Shown one piece after another: positions 16,369 to 24,151 of a DNA stretch of 35,405 nt (positions are counted from its first letter, which is position 1; every line of letters starts with the position of its first letter). Below the pieces are notes generated by a model. The model worked only from the letters and a program-made list of their open reading frames with translations. It did not search any database and had not been told where the DNA came from. This stretch comes from a virus. The position numbers and the translations under genes are program-made. Location of the stretch: positions 1 to 35,405 of IMG/VR virus record IMGVR_UViG_3300048839_001537; one strand, 5' to 3'.

Positions 16369-16828
16369 AAGATCTCCTGCCGGTATTGAGGTGTTGGTAG
16401 AGTATGATGCTGTGAAATTCATGGGCGAAAAAGTTCCTGCAATGAAAACAGTGGGATCTATGAAGGAAGCTGCAGAATGGATTGAAACGGAGATGATGAT
16501 CTATGCCCGGAAGAAGTTGGTGGCTTTTGTAGAGCATAAGCATATACTGAGTCAAATCCGGAGTACACGTTTTCCAAAGGATGATATGACTCTTCTTAGC
16601 CTGGACAGGTGTAAACAACTATGCAGGGATGTTCTACATGCAGGCGCAGAAAGTATTGCAAAGAGAATTTTAGCATCGGAGAAGGATTTGAGAGCGATTC
16701 TTCCACTACCCGGACAAGCAAGCTATGAGAGCAGTGTTCACAATGTGGAAGATTTGGTGATGTGGGCCAATGAGATTTTATATCACCGGAGGGAGTATGT
16801 GGTGGAAGAATTGCAACATGCGAATTAA
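16346..16828 (+). CDS. Hypothetical early protein
   Basis: 160 residues, not recognised. A beta-rich N-terminus (residues 1-40) is followed by helices with many charged residues; no membrane segment or HTH is obvious. The start lies inside the preceding gene and its end overlaps a small membrane protein gene. Probably a DNA metabolism or host-takeover accessory of the early operon, but the sequence does not say which. Confidence 0.55.
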   Translation: MFQLLSLKRSPAGIEVLVEYDAVKFMGEKVPAMKTVGSMKEAAEWIETEMMIYARKKLVAFVEHKHILSQIRSTRFPKDDMTLLSLDRCKQLCRDVLHAGAESIAKRILASEKDLRAILPLPGQASYESSVHNVEDLVMWANEILYHRREYVVEELQHAN

Positions 16829-16925
16829 TTCAGGGAGTTCCAATTTTATGAGTGCGAGAGTGATCTTGAGTGCATGGGTGCTCTCAATGATCTTAGCCGG
16901 AGTATTAACCTTAATTTATAATTAA
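16818..16925 (+). CDS. Small single-TM protein (35 aa)
   Basis: A small gene with ATG 16818, overlapping the preceding gene by 11 bases; an internal in-frame ATG at 16848 gives 25 residues. Either form contains one transmembrane helix (VILSAWVLSMILAGVLTLIY). Tight packing in the operon supports that it is translated. Role unknown; small phage membrane proteins can act in superinfection exclusion. Confidence 0.4.
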   Translation: MRINSGSSNFMSARVILSAWVLSMILAGVLTLIYN

Positions 16926-16928
16926 ACC

Positions 16929-17387
16929 ATGACAACAAAATTCATTTTAAACGAAGTTGCACCAGCCTTTTATGCCCTCAATGCCATGATCCATAATGGC
17001 ACCATTCAAATTAATGCAAAAGTTGTGTTCGCACTAGGAAAGAATTACGGTAAAATTAAGCGTGTCCAAAAAGCACACAATGCTTTTCGGGATGATTTGC
17101 TGCAAGAGCATGTCCATTTTGATGGGAAGGTCCCAAAAACGGTTCAAGTTGAAGGCAAGCCAGAAGAATGGGACTTTTTAAGCCCTGAACACAAGAAGCA
17201 ATTCTTAAAAAAAATTAATGAGTTCGGAGACGAAGAAATCACTTTGGAAGGTGGCTGGCATAAAATCTCTGAGGAAGATTTGAAGGAGGTTCACAATTTT
17301 CCAATGGATGTATTTGCTGCCTTGGATGAAGCCGGAATGCTGACTTCTATTCACATGGCAGGAGCTGATTTGAAAATAATCAATTAA
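16929..17387 (+). CDS. Hypothetical early protein
   Basis: 152 residues, soluble, not recognised. The N-terminus is helical and resembles small conserved proteins of Bacteroidetes phages; there is an 'ALGKNYGKIKRVQKAHNAFRDDLL' helix and an acidic C-terminal half (GWHKISEEDLKEVHNFPMD). Starts 3 bases after the small membrane gene and ends just before a tRNA gene. Confidence 0.55.
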   Translation: MTTKFILNEVAPAFYALNAMIHNGTIQINAKVVFALGKNYGKIKRVQKAHNAFRDDLLQEHVHFDGKVPKTVQVEGKPEEWDFLSPEHKKQFLKKINEFGDEEITLEGGWHKISEEDLKEVHNFPMDVFAALDEAGMLTSIHMAGADLKIIN

Positions 17388-17392
17388 AACTT

Positions 17393-17466
17393 TGCGGGGT
17401 AGATCAACTGGTTAGATCGCTGGACTCATAATCCAGAGGTTGTGGGTTCGAATCCCACCCCCGCTA
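17393..17466 (+). tRNA. tRNA with anticodon CAT (elongator Met or Ile2)
   Basis: All four arms fold: acceptor GCGGGG/CCCCGC (17394-17399 with 17459-17464), D-stem GATC/GATC, anticodon stem CTGGA/TCCAG with loop CTCATAA (anticodon CAT at 17427-17429), T-stem GTGGG/CCCAC with loop TTCGAAT. The first pair (T17393-T17465) is a mismatch and CCA is not encoded. The anticodon stem lacks three consecutive G-C pairs, so it is not the initiator tRNA. CAT reads AUG as elongator Met, or AUA if the host TilS modifies it to lysidine; the sequence alone does not decide. Confidence 0.9.
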
Positions 17467-17708
17467 CAAATGAAATTCCAAGCAAGGGACTATAAACAAG
17501 ATTAAAGCGGTTAGGATTGCAGTGATCGTTTGCGTACCAATGGCGATCACAAATTAATAGGACAAAACTATTTGAGTTCTATTTCTAATGTTCCAAAGTG
17601 CGATGCTTTATGATTGATGTCCCGACCGAAAGAGGCCAACGTTAGGCCGTAAAAATAGCAGACGTGACAGCCTGGAGAGACAGGCTTCATTTAAAAAAAC
17701 TTTCTCTT
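17467..17708 (+). other. Non-coding stretch with two small hairpins
   Basis: The region after the tRNA shows no convincing gene. It has a stem-loop GTGATCG (17522-17528) with CGATCAC (17544-17550), and a small GGCC-N7-GGCC hairpin (17634-17648). An RNA leader or small RNA is possible; a GTG start at 17664 could extend the next gene into this region. Confidence 0.35.
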
Positions 17709-18077
17709 ATGCATTATATAGCGTGTAACTCCCACCAGGCTGAAATGGTTCGTTTGCAGATGAAATCCAATAACGAGGATTTGTTCATGGATACAACCAA
17801 GGTGCTTGTGAATCCATTGGCGGTGAAGTTGTGGCTTGAAATTCACAAAAAGTTTACGGATAAGGACAGTACAGCATTTGAAATGGTAAGGGATATGATA
17901 CTGTTTGATGTGATTTTATTCCGCTTTGGCGGAAGAACCATTCAATATACACGCGGGGACCTTCGGAAAGTACTGATGCTTTTCCCGGATAGTACATGGA
18001 CTGAGAATGCAGAAGATGCCTTGAAATTAATTTGGGTAATTGATGATCTGTACAAGGTTAAACGAAGAATGGCATGA
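17709..18077 (+). CDS. Hypothetical early protein
   Basis: About 122 residues from ATG 17709; a GTG at 17664 would give 137 and ATG 17745 would give 110. Mostly helical with many Asp, Met and Leu; a 'FRFGGRTIQYTRGDLRKVLMLFP' segment is the most distinctive. Not recognised. The stop overlaps the next small gene (ATGA). Confidence 0.5.
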   Translation: MHYIACNSHQAEMVRLQMKSNNEDLFMDTTKVLVNPLAVKLWLEIHKKFTDKDSTAFEMVRDMILFDVILFRFGGRTIQYTRGDLRKVLMLFPDSTWTENAEDALKLIWVIDDLYKVKRRMA

Positions 18078-18241
18078 TCAAAGGAAAGCATCATAAACGT
18101 GTAAAGGATCGCTTGGTTATGTGGGGCGTGCCAATTGAAAAGCCTGTGAGAGTTCATCCCAAAAAGGAGAAGTTGATGGTGCTGGCAGGTGTGTTGGATA
18201 AGATGGAGAAGGGCGTGGACGAGATGATTGGGTGTTTGTAG
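18074..18241 (+). CDS. Small basic protein (55 aa)
   Basis: Begins with ATG 18074 overlapping the previous stop, ends TAG 18241. The product is Lys/Arg/His-rich at the start (MIKGKHHKRVKDRL) with a helical, acidic end. Coupled to its neighbours in the early operon, which is the main support for it being real. Role unknown; a small nucleic-acid-binding protein is possible. Confidence 0.45.
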   Translation: MIKGKHHKRVKDRLVMWGVPIEKPVRVHPKKEKLMVLAGVLDKMEKGVDEMIGCL

Positions 18242-18272
18242 GATATATTTTCTAATTCAAAAATAAGCAACT

Positions 18273-18524
18273 ATGGCAAAGCAGGTAAAAATTACGATCG
18301 CGCAATTAGATCGCATTCACAATTTACAGAGTTGGATATATGAGATTGATGCTCTCATATCCAAAGCTAATGATCCTAAAAGGGGAATCCTTTCAATTAG
18401 TTGCGAGTTGGATGAAGTTATCCATTCTGTCAACAAAAAGCTCCGAAAATTTGAAATTAAAAAGCTGCAGGAGATTAGACTTCCATTGCAAAAAGAGTTA
18501 GACACGCTTTTAATTAGAGGGTGA
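18273..18524 (+). CDS. Small coiled-coil early protein
   Basis: 83 residues, almost fully helical with heptad-like Leu/Ile spacing and many Lys/Glu residues. No family recognised. Its end overlaps the upstream extension of the next gene but not its likely start. Confidence 0.5.
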   Translation: MAKQVKITIAQLDRIHNLQSWIYEIDALISKANDPKRGILSISCELDEVIHSVNKKLRKFEIKKLQEIRLPLQKELDTLLIRG

Positions 18525-18553
18525 GTTTTTCGAATTGGATAATAAAATTACTC

Positions 18554-18916
18554 ATGAGCAACCTATCAGAACAAACCAAAAAATTCCCGTGGACTGAATT
18601 CTACGAAAATGTGAAGCGGTGGCAATCATTGCTGGACAAGATCGAAGATAAGACTGGTGAGAATTTCAAATATTACTCCAAAATTCTGGATTATTTATAC
18701 ATGCTGGCTTCGAAGGAGAAGCAGATTGATGCCATCAAGTTGGAAGAATCTAACTTGAGAGAGTATGCAAAATTTCTGCAGGAGAGAAACAATTTTCTGG
18801 AGCAAACTATTTTGAAGCACCGGACCGCTGATGAGATTTTAAATGATGTTACCTTATTAGGTTATAAAAACATTATTCTTCAAAATATAATGCCGGAGGA
18901 GGTCACTGGTGGATGA
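18554..18916 (+). CDS. Hypothetical early protein upstream of replication ATPase
   Basis: 120 residues from ATG 18554; a GTG at 18521 would add 11 residues and overlap the preceding stop. A helical protein with 'WTEFYENVKRWQSLLDKIEDKTG' and a long Glu/Lys-rich helix. It overlaps the following replication gene by 8 bases, suggesting joint expression, possibly as an accessory to replication. Confidence 0.5.
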   Translation: MSNLSEQTKKFPWTEFYENVKRWQSLLDKIEDKTGENFKYYSKILDYLYMLASKEKQIDAIKLEESNLREYAKFLQERNNFLEQTILKHRTADEILNDVTLLGYKNIILQNIMPEEVTGG

Positions 18917-21080
18917 ACTAATGCTTCCGGATTTATTGGGCAATGAAGGCTGGTCCGTTGAAAAGCGTGCTGAATTTAAGCGTGTACAGTTGGTGATAGG
19001 CCGTATTGAAGAGGCCAATGCTGATGTGACAAATAATTTCGGTGATGATTGGGCTATTTTGGCTAAGTGCCTGGCTACGTTTGGAGATTTCGGGAAGCCA
19101 CTTTTTATGGTGCTCTCCAGATTGAATCCTGCTTTTGATGAAAAGAAGGTGAGTGCTCAGTATGATGCAGCTCTGAAAAAGCCTTTCAAGTCCTGCGCGA
19201 AATTGTTTACCGTGGCACGGGAGTATGGTGTAGACACGAAGATCAGTACCAAAGTGAAGGAAGGCAAAACGGAGGTGGAAGATGTGCTTCCTGAGGGTGC
19301 AAATATTGCAGATTATAAGGAATTTGGATTCTGGGAGCAGAATGGAGCGTATTATTCCATCGGTTTGAAAGGTCAGGTGATTCCTGTGACTAATTTTTTC
19401 ATCCGGATCTTATTTCACGTTCAAACCGGTGCGGAAGAGGCTTATCGAATTATTGAGATTAAGAATGTTTATGGCCATAGCGCAGTGATCAATCTGAACA
19501 CGGATGATTTCGTGTCTGTTGGCTCGTTTAAGAAGGTCGTGGCCAGACGTGGCAATTATATATTCAAGGGGAATGATGTGGACCTGTGCAGGCTGCAGGA
19601 TAAACTACAGAGAGAAGAGCGTCCCACTAAGATGGTGGAAGTGCTCGGATATCATCGCCAGGCGAATGCTTACTTTTTTGCCAATGGTATGTATGACTGC
19701 GGTGAAAAGGATGAATTTAAAGGCGTGGATGAGTACGGAATTTTGGAGCATGAGGGCATGAATTATTTCATCCCTGCTAATTCGAAGATCTATGCCAATA
19801 AGGATGATCAGTTTGTGAATGATAAGAAATTCATATTTCAGGTTCAGGAGGGTATGGATTTTACATCATGGGCTGAAAAGTTCGTTGGTGTCTATGGTAA
19901 GCGTGGATGGATGGGGATTATATTCTATGTCTCATGTATTTTCCGGGATATCATTCACAAGGGAACAAACAACCGCTTTCCGATCATGAACATGTATGGA
20001 CCGCGTGGATCAGGAAAGGGTACCATGATTGAGTCTCTGATGCATTTGTTTGGAAAGCCACAGGATCAGTTGATGTTGGGTGGTGCCAGTACCACGGTTG
20101 GTTTTATGAGGAAATTTGCTCAGTATTTTAATGCTGTGGTGTGGCTGGATGAATACAAAAACAATCTCAGGCCACAGTTTATTGAATCCCTGAAAAATAT
20201 TTATGATGGTATTGGGTATGAGCGTGGAAAGAAAGATCATTCCTTCCAGACTCAAACTACTCCGATTCACTCCGGGTGCATTTTGAGTGGACAGGAGATG
20301 CCTACCATTGAGCCGGCTTTGTTTTCACGGGTGCTTTTATTGGCTTTCGAAGAATTGCATTTGAATGAAGAGATGAGGGATCAGTTTGGAAAGTTGAAGG
20401 ATGTGGAGCAAAAAGGGCTTTCATTCATTACCGTGAATTTACTCAGATTGAGAGCCAATTTTCAGAAGCAGTACAAAGAAGTATATCAAAGAGAGTATAA
20501 GTTGCTGGCCAATTCCCTGCAGAGTTCTGATGTGATGGAGCGAATGATTTGCAATTATGCTGTTATGAATGCCGTGTGCTCTATTTTGATGGAATCTGAA
20601 AAGTTGCCTTTCACCTTGGATCAGTTTAAAGAGTTTAGTAGTGATATGCTGTTGAAGCAGCATTTCATTCTCACCGGTTCGGATGATTCTTCCAAGTTCT
20701 GGGAGATGGTGCAGACTTTGTTTGTGAATGGTACGATCAAAGAAGGAAAGGATTTCATGCTTTCAGATGGGTACTTGTATATCAGAATTCAGAATATTTA
20801 TGGTGAATATGCCAAAGAGCTCAGGCAGCGTGGTGATCCTAATATTTTAGCAAAGTCTACCCTGGAGAATTATTTGGAGAGTGATCGTAGGACGTTTGTG
20901 AATAAGAATAAAAAGCAATTCTCAGATAAGAGCTACACATGGACCTGGCAATTCAAGTATAAGGAATTGGGCTTGGATATGATTCGCGGGGATGAGTTTG
21001 AGGTGAGCACCAAGCGGAAGGAGATGCGTGTGGAAGTTGGTATGCAGGATGAGGTTGTGGAGAAGAGTGAGGTGTTTTGA
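18909..21080 (+). CDS. Primase/helicase-type replication ATPase
   Basis: 723 residues, GTG start coupled to the upstream gene. A small N-terminal domain (about residues 15-110, 'DDWAILAKCLATFGDFGKPLFMVLSRLNP') is like the PriCT-type domain found beside primases. The C-terminal ATPase has a Walker A GPRGSGKGT (residues 364-372, Lys370) and a Walker B AVVWLDEYKN (Asp414, Glu415). A 'VLGYHRQANAYFFANGMYD' segment before the ATPase recalls DUF927/helicase-primase fusions. It most likely unwinds DNA at the phage origin; no polymerase-type TOPRIM or AEP active site is visible, so primase activity is not shown. The TGTCCA array lies about 1.2 kb downstream. Confidence 0.75.
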   Translation: MDELMLPDLLGNEGWSVEKRAEFKRVQLVIGRIEEANADVTNNFGDDWAILAKCLATFGDFGKPLFMVLSRLNPAFDEKKVSAQYDAALKKPFKSCAKLFTVAREYGVDTKISTKVKEGKTEVEDVLPEGANIADYKEFGFWEQNGAYYSIGLKGQVIPVTNFFIRILFHVQTGAEEAYRIIEIKNVYGHSAVINLNTDDFVSVGSFKKVVARRGNYIFKGNDVDLCRLQDKLQREERPTKMVEVLGYHRQANAYFFANGMYDCGEKDEFKGVDEYGILEHEGMNYFIPANSKIYANKDDQFVNDKKFIFQVQEGMDFTSWAEKFVGVYGKRGWMGIIFYVSCIFRDIIHKGTNNRFPIMNMYGPRGSGKGTMIESLMHLFGKPQDQLMLGGASTTVGFMRKFAQYFNAVVWLDEYKNNLRPQFIESLKNIYDGIGYERGKKDHSFQTQTTPIHSGCILSGQEMPTIEPALFSRVLLLAFEELHLNEEMRDQFGKLKDVEQKGLSFITVNLLRLRANFQKQYKEVYQREYKLLANSLQSSDVMERMICNYAVMNAVCSILMESEKLPFTLDQFKEFSSDMLLKQHFILTGSDDSSKFWEMVQTLFVNGTIKEGKDFMLSDGYLYIRIQNIYGEYAKELRQRGDPNILAKSTLENYLESDRRTFVNKNKKQFSDKSYTWTWQFKYKELGLDMIRGDEFEVSTKRKEMRVEVGMQDEVVEKSEVF

Positions 21081-21111
21081 GATGGAAACTAATCTTTAAT
21101 ATAAACGAAAA

Positions 21112-21291
21112 ATGAAAATTTATTTAACAATTGGCTTTTTATGGATTGTATCTTCATTCATCTGGAGTGCAAACATGGTAGTATTTGGGTTTGATTTTAT
21201 AAAGCTATTCATAATCTTCATGAGTTTAGTGTGCTCTATACTGGCTTTCACGCTTGCGTATATACTAAGGCAGTTTAAAAAAAATAATTAG
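21112..21291 (+). CDS. Small two-TM membrane protein
   Basis: 59 residues, ATG 21112 to TAG 21291. Two predicted membrane helices (about residues 4-24 and 30-53) and a basic end (RQFKKNN). Follows the replication gene after a 31-base gap with an A-rich leader. Role unknown; phage membrane proteins of this size sometimes block superinfection. Confidence 0.45.
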   Translation: MKIYLTIGFLWIVSSFIWSANMVVFGFDFIKLFIIFMSLVCSILAFTLAYILRQFKKNN

Positions 21292-21296
21292 AACCG

Positions 21297-21554
21297 ATGG
21301 ACTATGTTAAAGCATTAATTCTGGGAGTAATATTGGGAATGCTCTTTACAATCAACTCAAAGTTAAATAATGACAATAAACCAGGATTTAATGATGGTGT
21401 ACAAAAGGTTGTAGCAGAATCGTTTGTTCTTGGATGGAGTCGTGGATATGAATCCTGCCTTAAACATCCTCTTAAAAAGGAGTACAGTGAGGAAATGAAA
21501 GTTGATTCAACCAAATTAATGAAATATTTGTATGAAAACACTCGGAAAAAATAG
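21297..21554 (+). CDS. Small protein with N-terminal membrane segment
   Basis: 85 residues. A hydrophobic segment at residues 5-20 is followed by a soluble part with a Gly-Tyr-Glu-Ser-Cys motif (WSRGYESCL). The gene follows the preceding membrane protein by 5 bases. Not recognised. Confidence 0.45.
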   Translation: MDYVKALILGVILGMLFTINSKLNNDNKPGFNDGVQKVVAESFVLGWSRGYESCLKHPLKKEYSEEMKVDSTKLMKYLYENTRKK

Positions 21555-21603
21555 ATAGAGGCGGTGATGAAGGAATTAACTAATTAAAAATAAAGGAGGA
21601 AAA

Positions 21604-21840
21604 ATGAAAAACAACGAACAGGTTTACGATGAGCAAATAGCTCCGTTAATGAAGCAAATCATTGAGATATGTAAAAGAGAGAAAATGCCAATGTTTGCGG
21701 ACTTCCAGATGTAGTACAATCAGAAAGAGAATTGCAAGTCAAAGCAAAAAGATTTGGGTTTCCGTTCACAAAAGTGAGCGACTATGCACTTGCCTGGAGA
21801 GATTGCTATGAGTGGATCACAGAAAAACATAATACCATAT
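21604..21840 (+). pseudogene. Small gene, possibly frameshifted
   Basis: A strong ribosome binding site (GGAGGA at about 21595-21600) precedes ATG 21604, which gives 36 residues and a TAG at 21712. The reading frame then continues in the -1 frame for about 45 residues to a TAA at 21838-21840, with a protein-like sequence ('KAKRFGFPFTKVSDYALAW'). Short phage proteins with the same start pattern (YDEQIAPLMKQIIEICK...KMPMFA.F) normally run past this point. So this is either a single-base frameshift, a programmed -1 frameshift, or a short gene with a separate coding remnant. Confidence 0.45.
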
Positions 21841-21844
21841 AACC

Positions 21845-22033
21845 ATGACTCACATATCCGACATTCAAAATCTCCCTACAGTGGTTGATAATAATCACGA
21901 AAGCCTTTACCGGTCTTATCATATTCTGAATCATGTGCTAAAAATGGTAAAGCGGGGTGATAAGGCAGAGAGCATCATTGAAATGGCTGAACTAATGAAA
22001 CACATAAAGCCGGTTAGTCCGGTTGAAAAATAA
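21845..22033 (+). CDS. Small helical early protein
   Basis: 62 residues, starting at ATG 21845. Acidic and helical; the C-terminus is basic. Follows the frameshifted small gene by a few bases and lies 5 bases ahead of a membrane protein gene. Not recognised. Confidence 0.45.
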   Translation: MTHISDIQNLPTVVDNNHESLYRSYHILNHVLKMVKRGDKAESIIEMAELMKHIKPVSPVEK

Positions 22034-22038
22034 CTCCC

Positions 22039-22197
22039 ATGAAAGACCAGCAATTCAACCCTAAAAAAGTACTGCGTGCAGATGTGTTTCTGTTTGTATT
22101 GGTACCGGTGCTTCTGGTATTGCTGGCTTTGCTGGCCAGTTACTCTGAGCATCGGAAGAAGATGGACGATGGAGTGAAGATTGAGGCGAAAAAGTAA
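22039..22197 (+). CDS. Small single-TM protein, last gene of early operon
   Basis: 52 residues, ATG 22039 to TAA 22195-22197. A strong membrane helix (about residues 16-35, FLFVLVPVLLVLLALLA) is followed by a charged tail. It ends 21 bases before the intrinsic terminator, so it closes the early transcription unit. Role unknown. Confidence 0.5.
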   Translation: MKDQQFNPKKVLRADVFLFVLVPVLLVLLALLASYSEHRKKMDDGVKIEAKK

Positions 22198-22218
22198 ATT
22201 TTAATTTTGGTCAGGACC

Positions 22219-22250
22219 AGTCCGGAGCTCCACACTCCGGACTTTTTTTT
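22219..22250 (+). terminator. Intrinsic terminator of early operon
   Basis: AGTCCGGAG (22219-22227) pairs perfectly with CTCCGGACT (22235-22243) across a 7-base loop, followed by a run of T to 22250. Stem of 9 pairs plus U-tract is a textbook Rho-independent terminator for transcription from the left. Confidence 0.9.
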
Positions 22251-22300
22251 GCTCAAAAAAATAAAAACACACTGAAAATAGAAAAACCATGAAAAGCGCG

Positions 22301-22506
22301 TGGACACAGTGGACACAATGGACATAGATTTATAAAGATTTAATTATTAATACTATATATAAAATATTTTCTCAATTCTCTCTTAATCTGTGTCCATGAA
22401 CGTCCATCTGTGTCCATGAGCGTCCAAGAAAAAAAGCTCCATGGACGCTCATGGACACAGATTAAAAGTTAAGTATATCAAAATGAGGCCAGTGTCCAAA
22501 TGTCCA
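22301..22506. repeat. TGGACA/TGTCCA box array with long inverted repeat, candidate origin
   Basis: Eleven copies of TGGACA, TGTCCA or the one-base variant with CG (TGGACG/CGTCCA) lie in 206 bases. Three tandem 9-base copies (22301-22327) point right; an AT-rich block of about 60 bases (22321-22385) follows; then TGTCCA boxes at 22391, 22401, 22411 and 22421; a 21-base perfect inverted repeat (22406-22426 with 22442-22462, loop 15); and two more at 22493 and 22501. Iteron-like repeats plus an AT-rich region resemble initiator-binding origins; operator clusters are an alternative. Confidence 0.6.
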
Positions 22507-22716
22507 AGACAAAATCTCAAAAACGACTAAGTGCTGAAAATAGTGTTCTCATTTTTTTTCTGGAAATCTATCTTTTTAGTAAAATATCGAGGCTTTGGCA
22601 GGAATGGCAGAAAATTCGAGTCTATTTGTCATGTAGTTTCGCTGTCCTTTTTTCAATTGTGAAGCGGTTCAATCTTGCATACTATTAGCAAAACCATTCA
22701 CCCTAAAAAAACATCC

Positions 22717-22941
22717 ATGGAAAAAGATTTAAGAATTGCACAATTGATCATTGCTGTATTAGATAACACTGATGCCTTTAAATCAGTTGATATCATCCAG
22801 CAAATGCCGGAGCATTTAATGCCTTCTCAATCAGTTGGCCAAGCTGTTCAATATGCCATGGATGAAGATGGTGAATATACTGATGAGCAAATTGTGAATA
22901 CGGCAGTGGCACATCTGGTAAGCATAGCACAAGGATCTTGA
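22717..22941 (+). CDS. Hypothetical small protein
   Basis: 74 residues from ATG 22717. Helical and acidic with 'DEDGEYTDEQIVNTAVAHLV'. First gene after the TGTCCA array, so its expression may be governed by it. Overlaps the stop with a potential TTG start of the next gene; the next gene's ATG lies 3 bases after its stop. Not recognised. Confidence 0.5.
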   Translation: MEKDLRIAQLIIAVLDNTDAFKSVDIIQQMPEHLMPSQSVGQAVQYAMDEDGEYTDEQIVNTAVAHLVSIAQGS

Positions 22942-22943
22942 TC

Positions 22944-24137
22944 ATGAAAAAAATTGTTTTAAGTCTTTGCCTGTTCTCCCTATTGAGCCAGGCACAAACG
23001 CTGGAGGTGAAAACTTCCAAGAAATTTACAATTGGCAATTGCATCAGCACGGAAACCATTAAAACCTTCCATGATACTGTGCCTGCAGACACTGCTGCAA
23101 TTTTAAAGAAGTATGCACCGGTGGTGGATACTGCTGCTATTCTTAAAAAATTGTGTGCCGGCATTCCTCCTATTGATTCGGTGATTCCTCCAATAGTTGT
23201 TGAAGTGACGTTGTTTGGTGTGTATACTCATCCGAGTTATTTGACTATTGGAGATGTGGCCTCAGAGAATAAGGTGCTGGCCTGGGCTAAACGTGAAGGA
23301 GCAAACATGCTCAACATGTATTCAAGGGCATCACTCTATTCATCATCATCTAGAGATAAGTTAGCTGCATTTGTAAAAAAGGCAAAGGAGCAGTATGGTA
23401 TCATTCTGGTGACGGTGGATGTAAGGCTCACAGATAACAGGGAGCTTCCCGGGTGGATCGCTTACTTTCAAAAGTATGCCGGTACGCTTTCGATGATTGA
23501 GCCATTGGCAGAGTTTGAGCCTTATGTACAGAAATATAAAACAGTGAATGGTGTGAAGGTGGTGGATTGTCAGTATGATGATGTGTGCCTTCCAACGTAT
23601 GAGGCAAAGTATGCTCACCTTTTTTACATGCTTAATAAGATTGATTCATTGTGCAAAATATATCATTCAAAACAAAATTGGTATGAGGGATGGATTGGAA
23701 ATAATTATTCTAATCCACAGGCTGCAGTTGATTCTATGGTGAAGCATTGTGATCGGATTTTTGTTTCAAACTATGTGAAGCAATCAGATTATTATTCCAT
23801 GAGTCCTAGTTTGGGTGCATGGGATAATCGAATGGACAAAAGACTGGATTTGATTGCTAACTCCGTTCCACGGGTTCGCGCTGGTGTTCCAATGCCGGTG
23901 GTTGAAATCACTTCATTAGAGCTAGTGAAATGGGGCGCAGATGGTGGTAATTTTCTAGGATTGGTGTATGCATGTCCGATGAACACAGAAAACCAATGTC
24001 ATTCTTTCTATGGTTCACGCTGGGATTTGGCGAAATCGGAATATAAAAAATCCAGCGCGCTCATTCTTCAATACACAAAACTGGCGGGCAGAACGATGTT
24101 CTATATTAAATATTGTTTGCTGGCTCATCCATATTGA
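22944..24137 (+). CDS. Exported protein with TIM-barrel glycosidase-like region
   Basis: 397 residues with a signal peptide (residues 1-17, ending SQA-Q). A tandem motif 'DTAAILKKYAPVV/DTAAILKKLCAGI' follows at about residues 47-75. Residues 95-390 alternate strands and helices like a (beta/alpha)8 barrel: strands near 'ANMLNMYSR', 'GIILVTVDVR', 'LSMIEPLAEFEPY', 'NWYEGWIG', 'CDRIFVSNYV', 'PVVEITSLE', 'NFLGLVYACP' and 'RTMFYIKYCLLAH'. Glu residues at barrel ends (strands 3, 4 and 6) could be catalytic. Cell-wall or surface polysaccharide breakdown is inferred; no known family is named. Next to membrane proteins that follow. Confidence 0.45.
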   Translation: MKKIVLSLCLFSLLSQAQTLEVKTSKKFTIGNCISTETIKTFHDTVPADTAAILKKYAPVVDTAAILKKLCAGIPPIDSVIPPIVVEVTLFGVYTHPSYLTIGDVASENKVLAWAKREGANMLNMYSRASLYSSSSRDKLAAFVKKAKEQYGIILVTVDVRLTDNRELPGWIAYFQKYAGTLSMIEPLAEFEPYVQKYKTVNGVKVVDCQYDDVCLPTYEAKYAHLFYMLNKIDSLCKIYHSKQNWYEGWIGNNYSNPQAAVDSMVKHCDRIFVSNYVKQSDYYSMSPSLGAWDNRMDKRLDLIANSVPRVRAGVPMPVVEITSLELVKWGADGGNFLGLVYACPMNTENQCHSFYGSRWDLAKSEYKKSSALILQYTKLAGRTMFYIKYCLLAHPY

Positions 24138-24151
24138 GAGCAAATGTTTAG

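Noticed and set aside
17393-17466. tRNA as the phage initiator tRNA
   Set aside because: The anticodon stem lacks three consecutive G-C pairs typical of initiators.
22301-22506. TGTCCA array as a CRISPR array
   Set aside because: Repeats are only 6-9 bases, in both orientations, with irregular short spacing; no cas genes are present.
22500-22688. 62-residue plus-strand frame just after the TGTCCA array
   Set aside because: Starts inside the repeat, has no clear ribosome binding site, and the product is low in complexity; I treat the area as non-coding.
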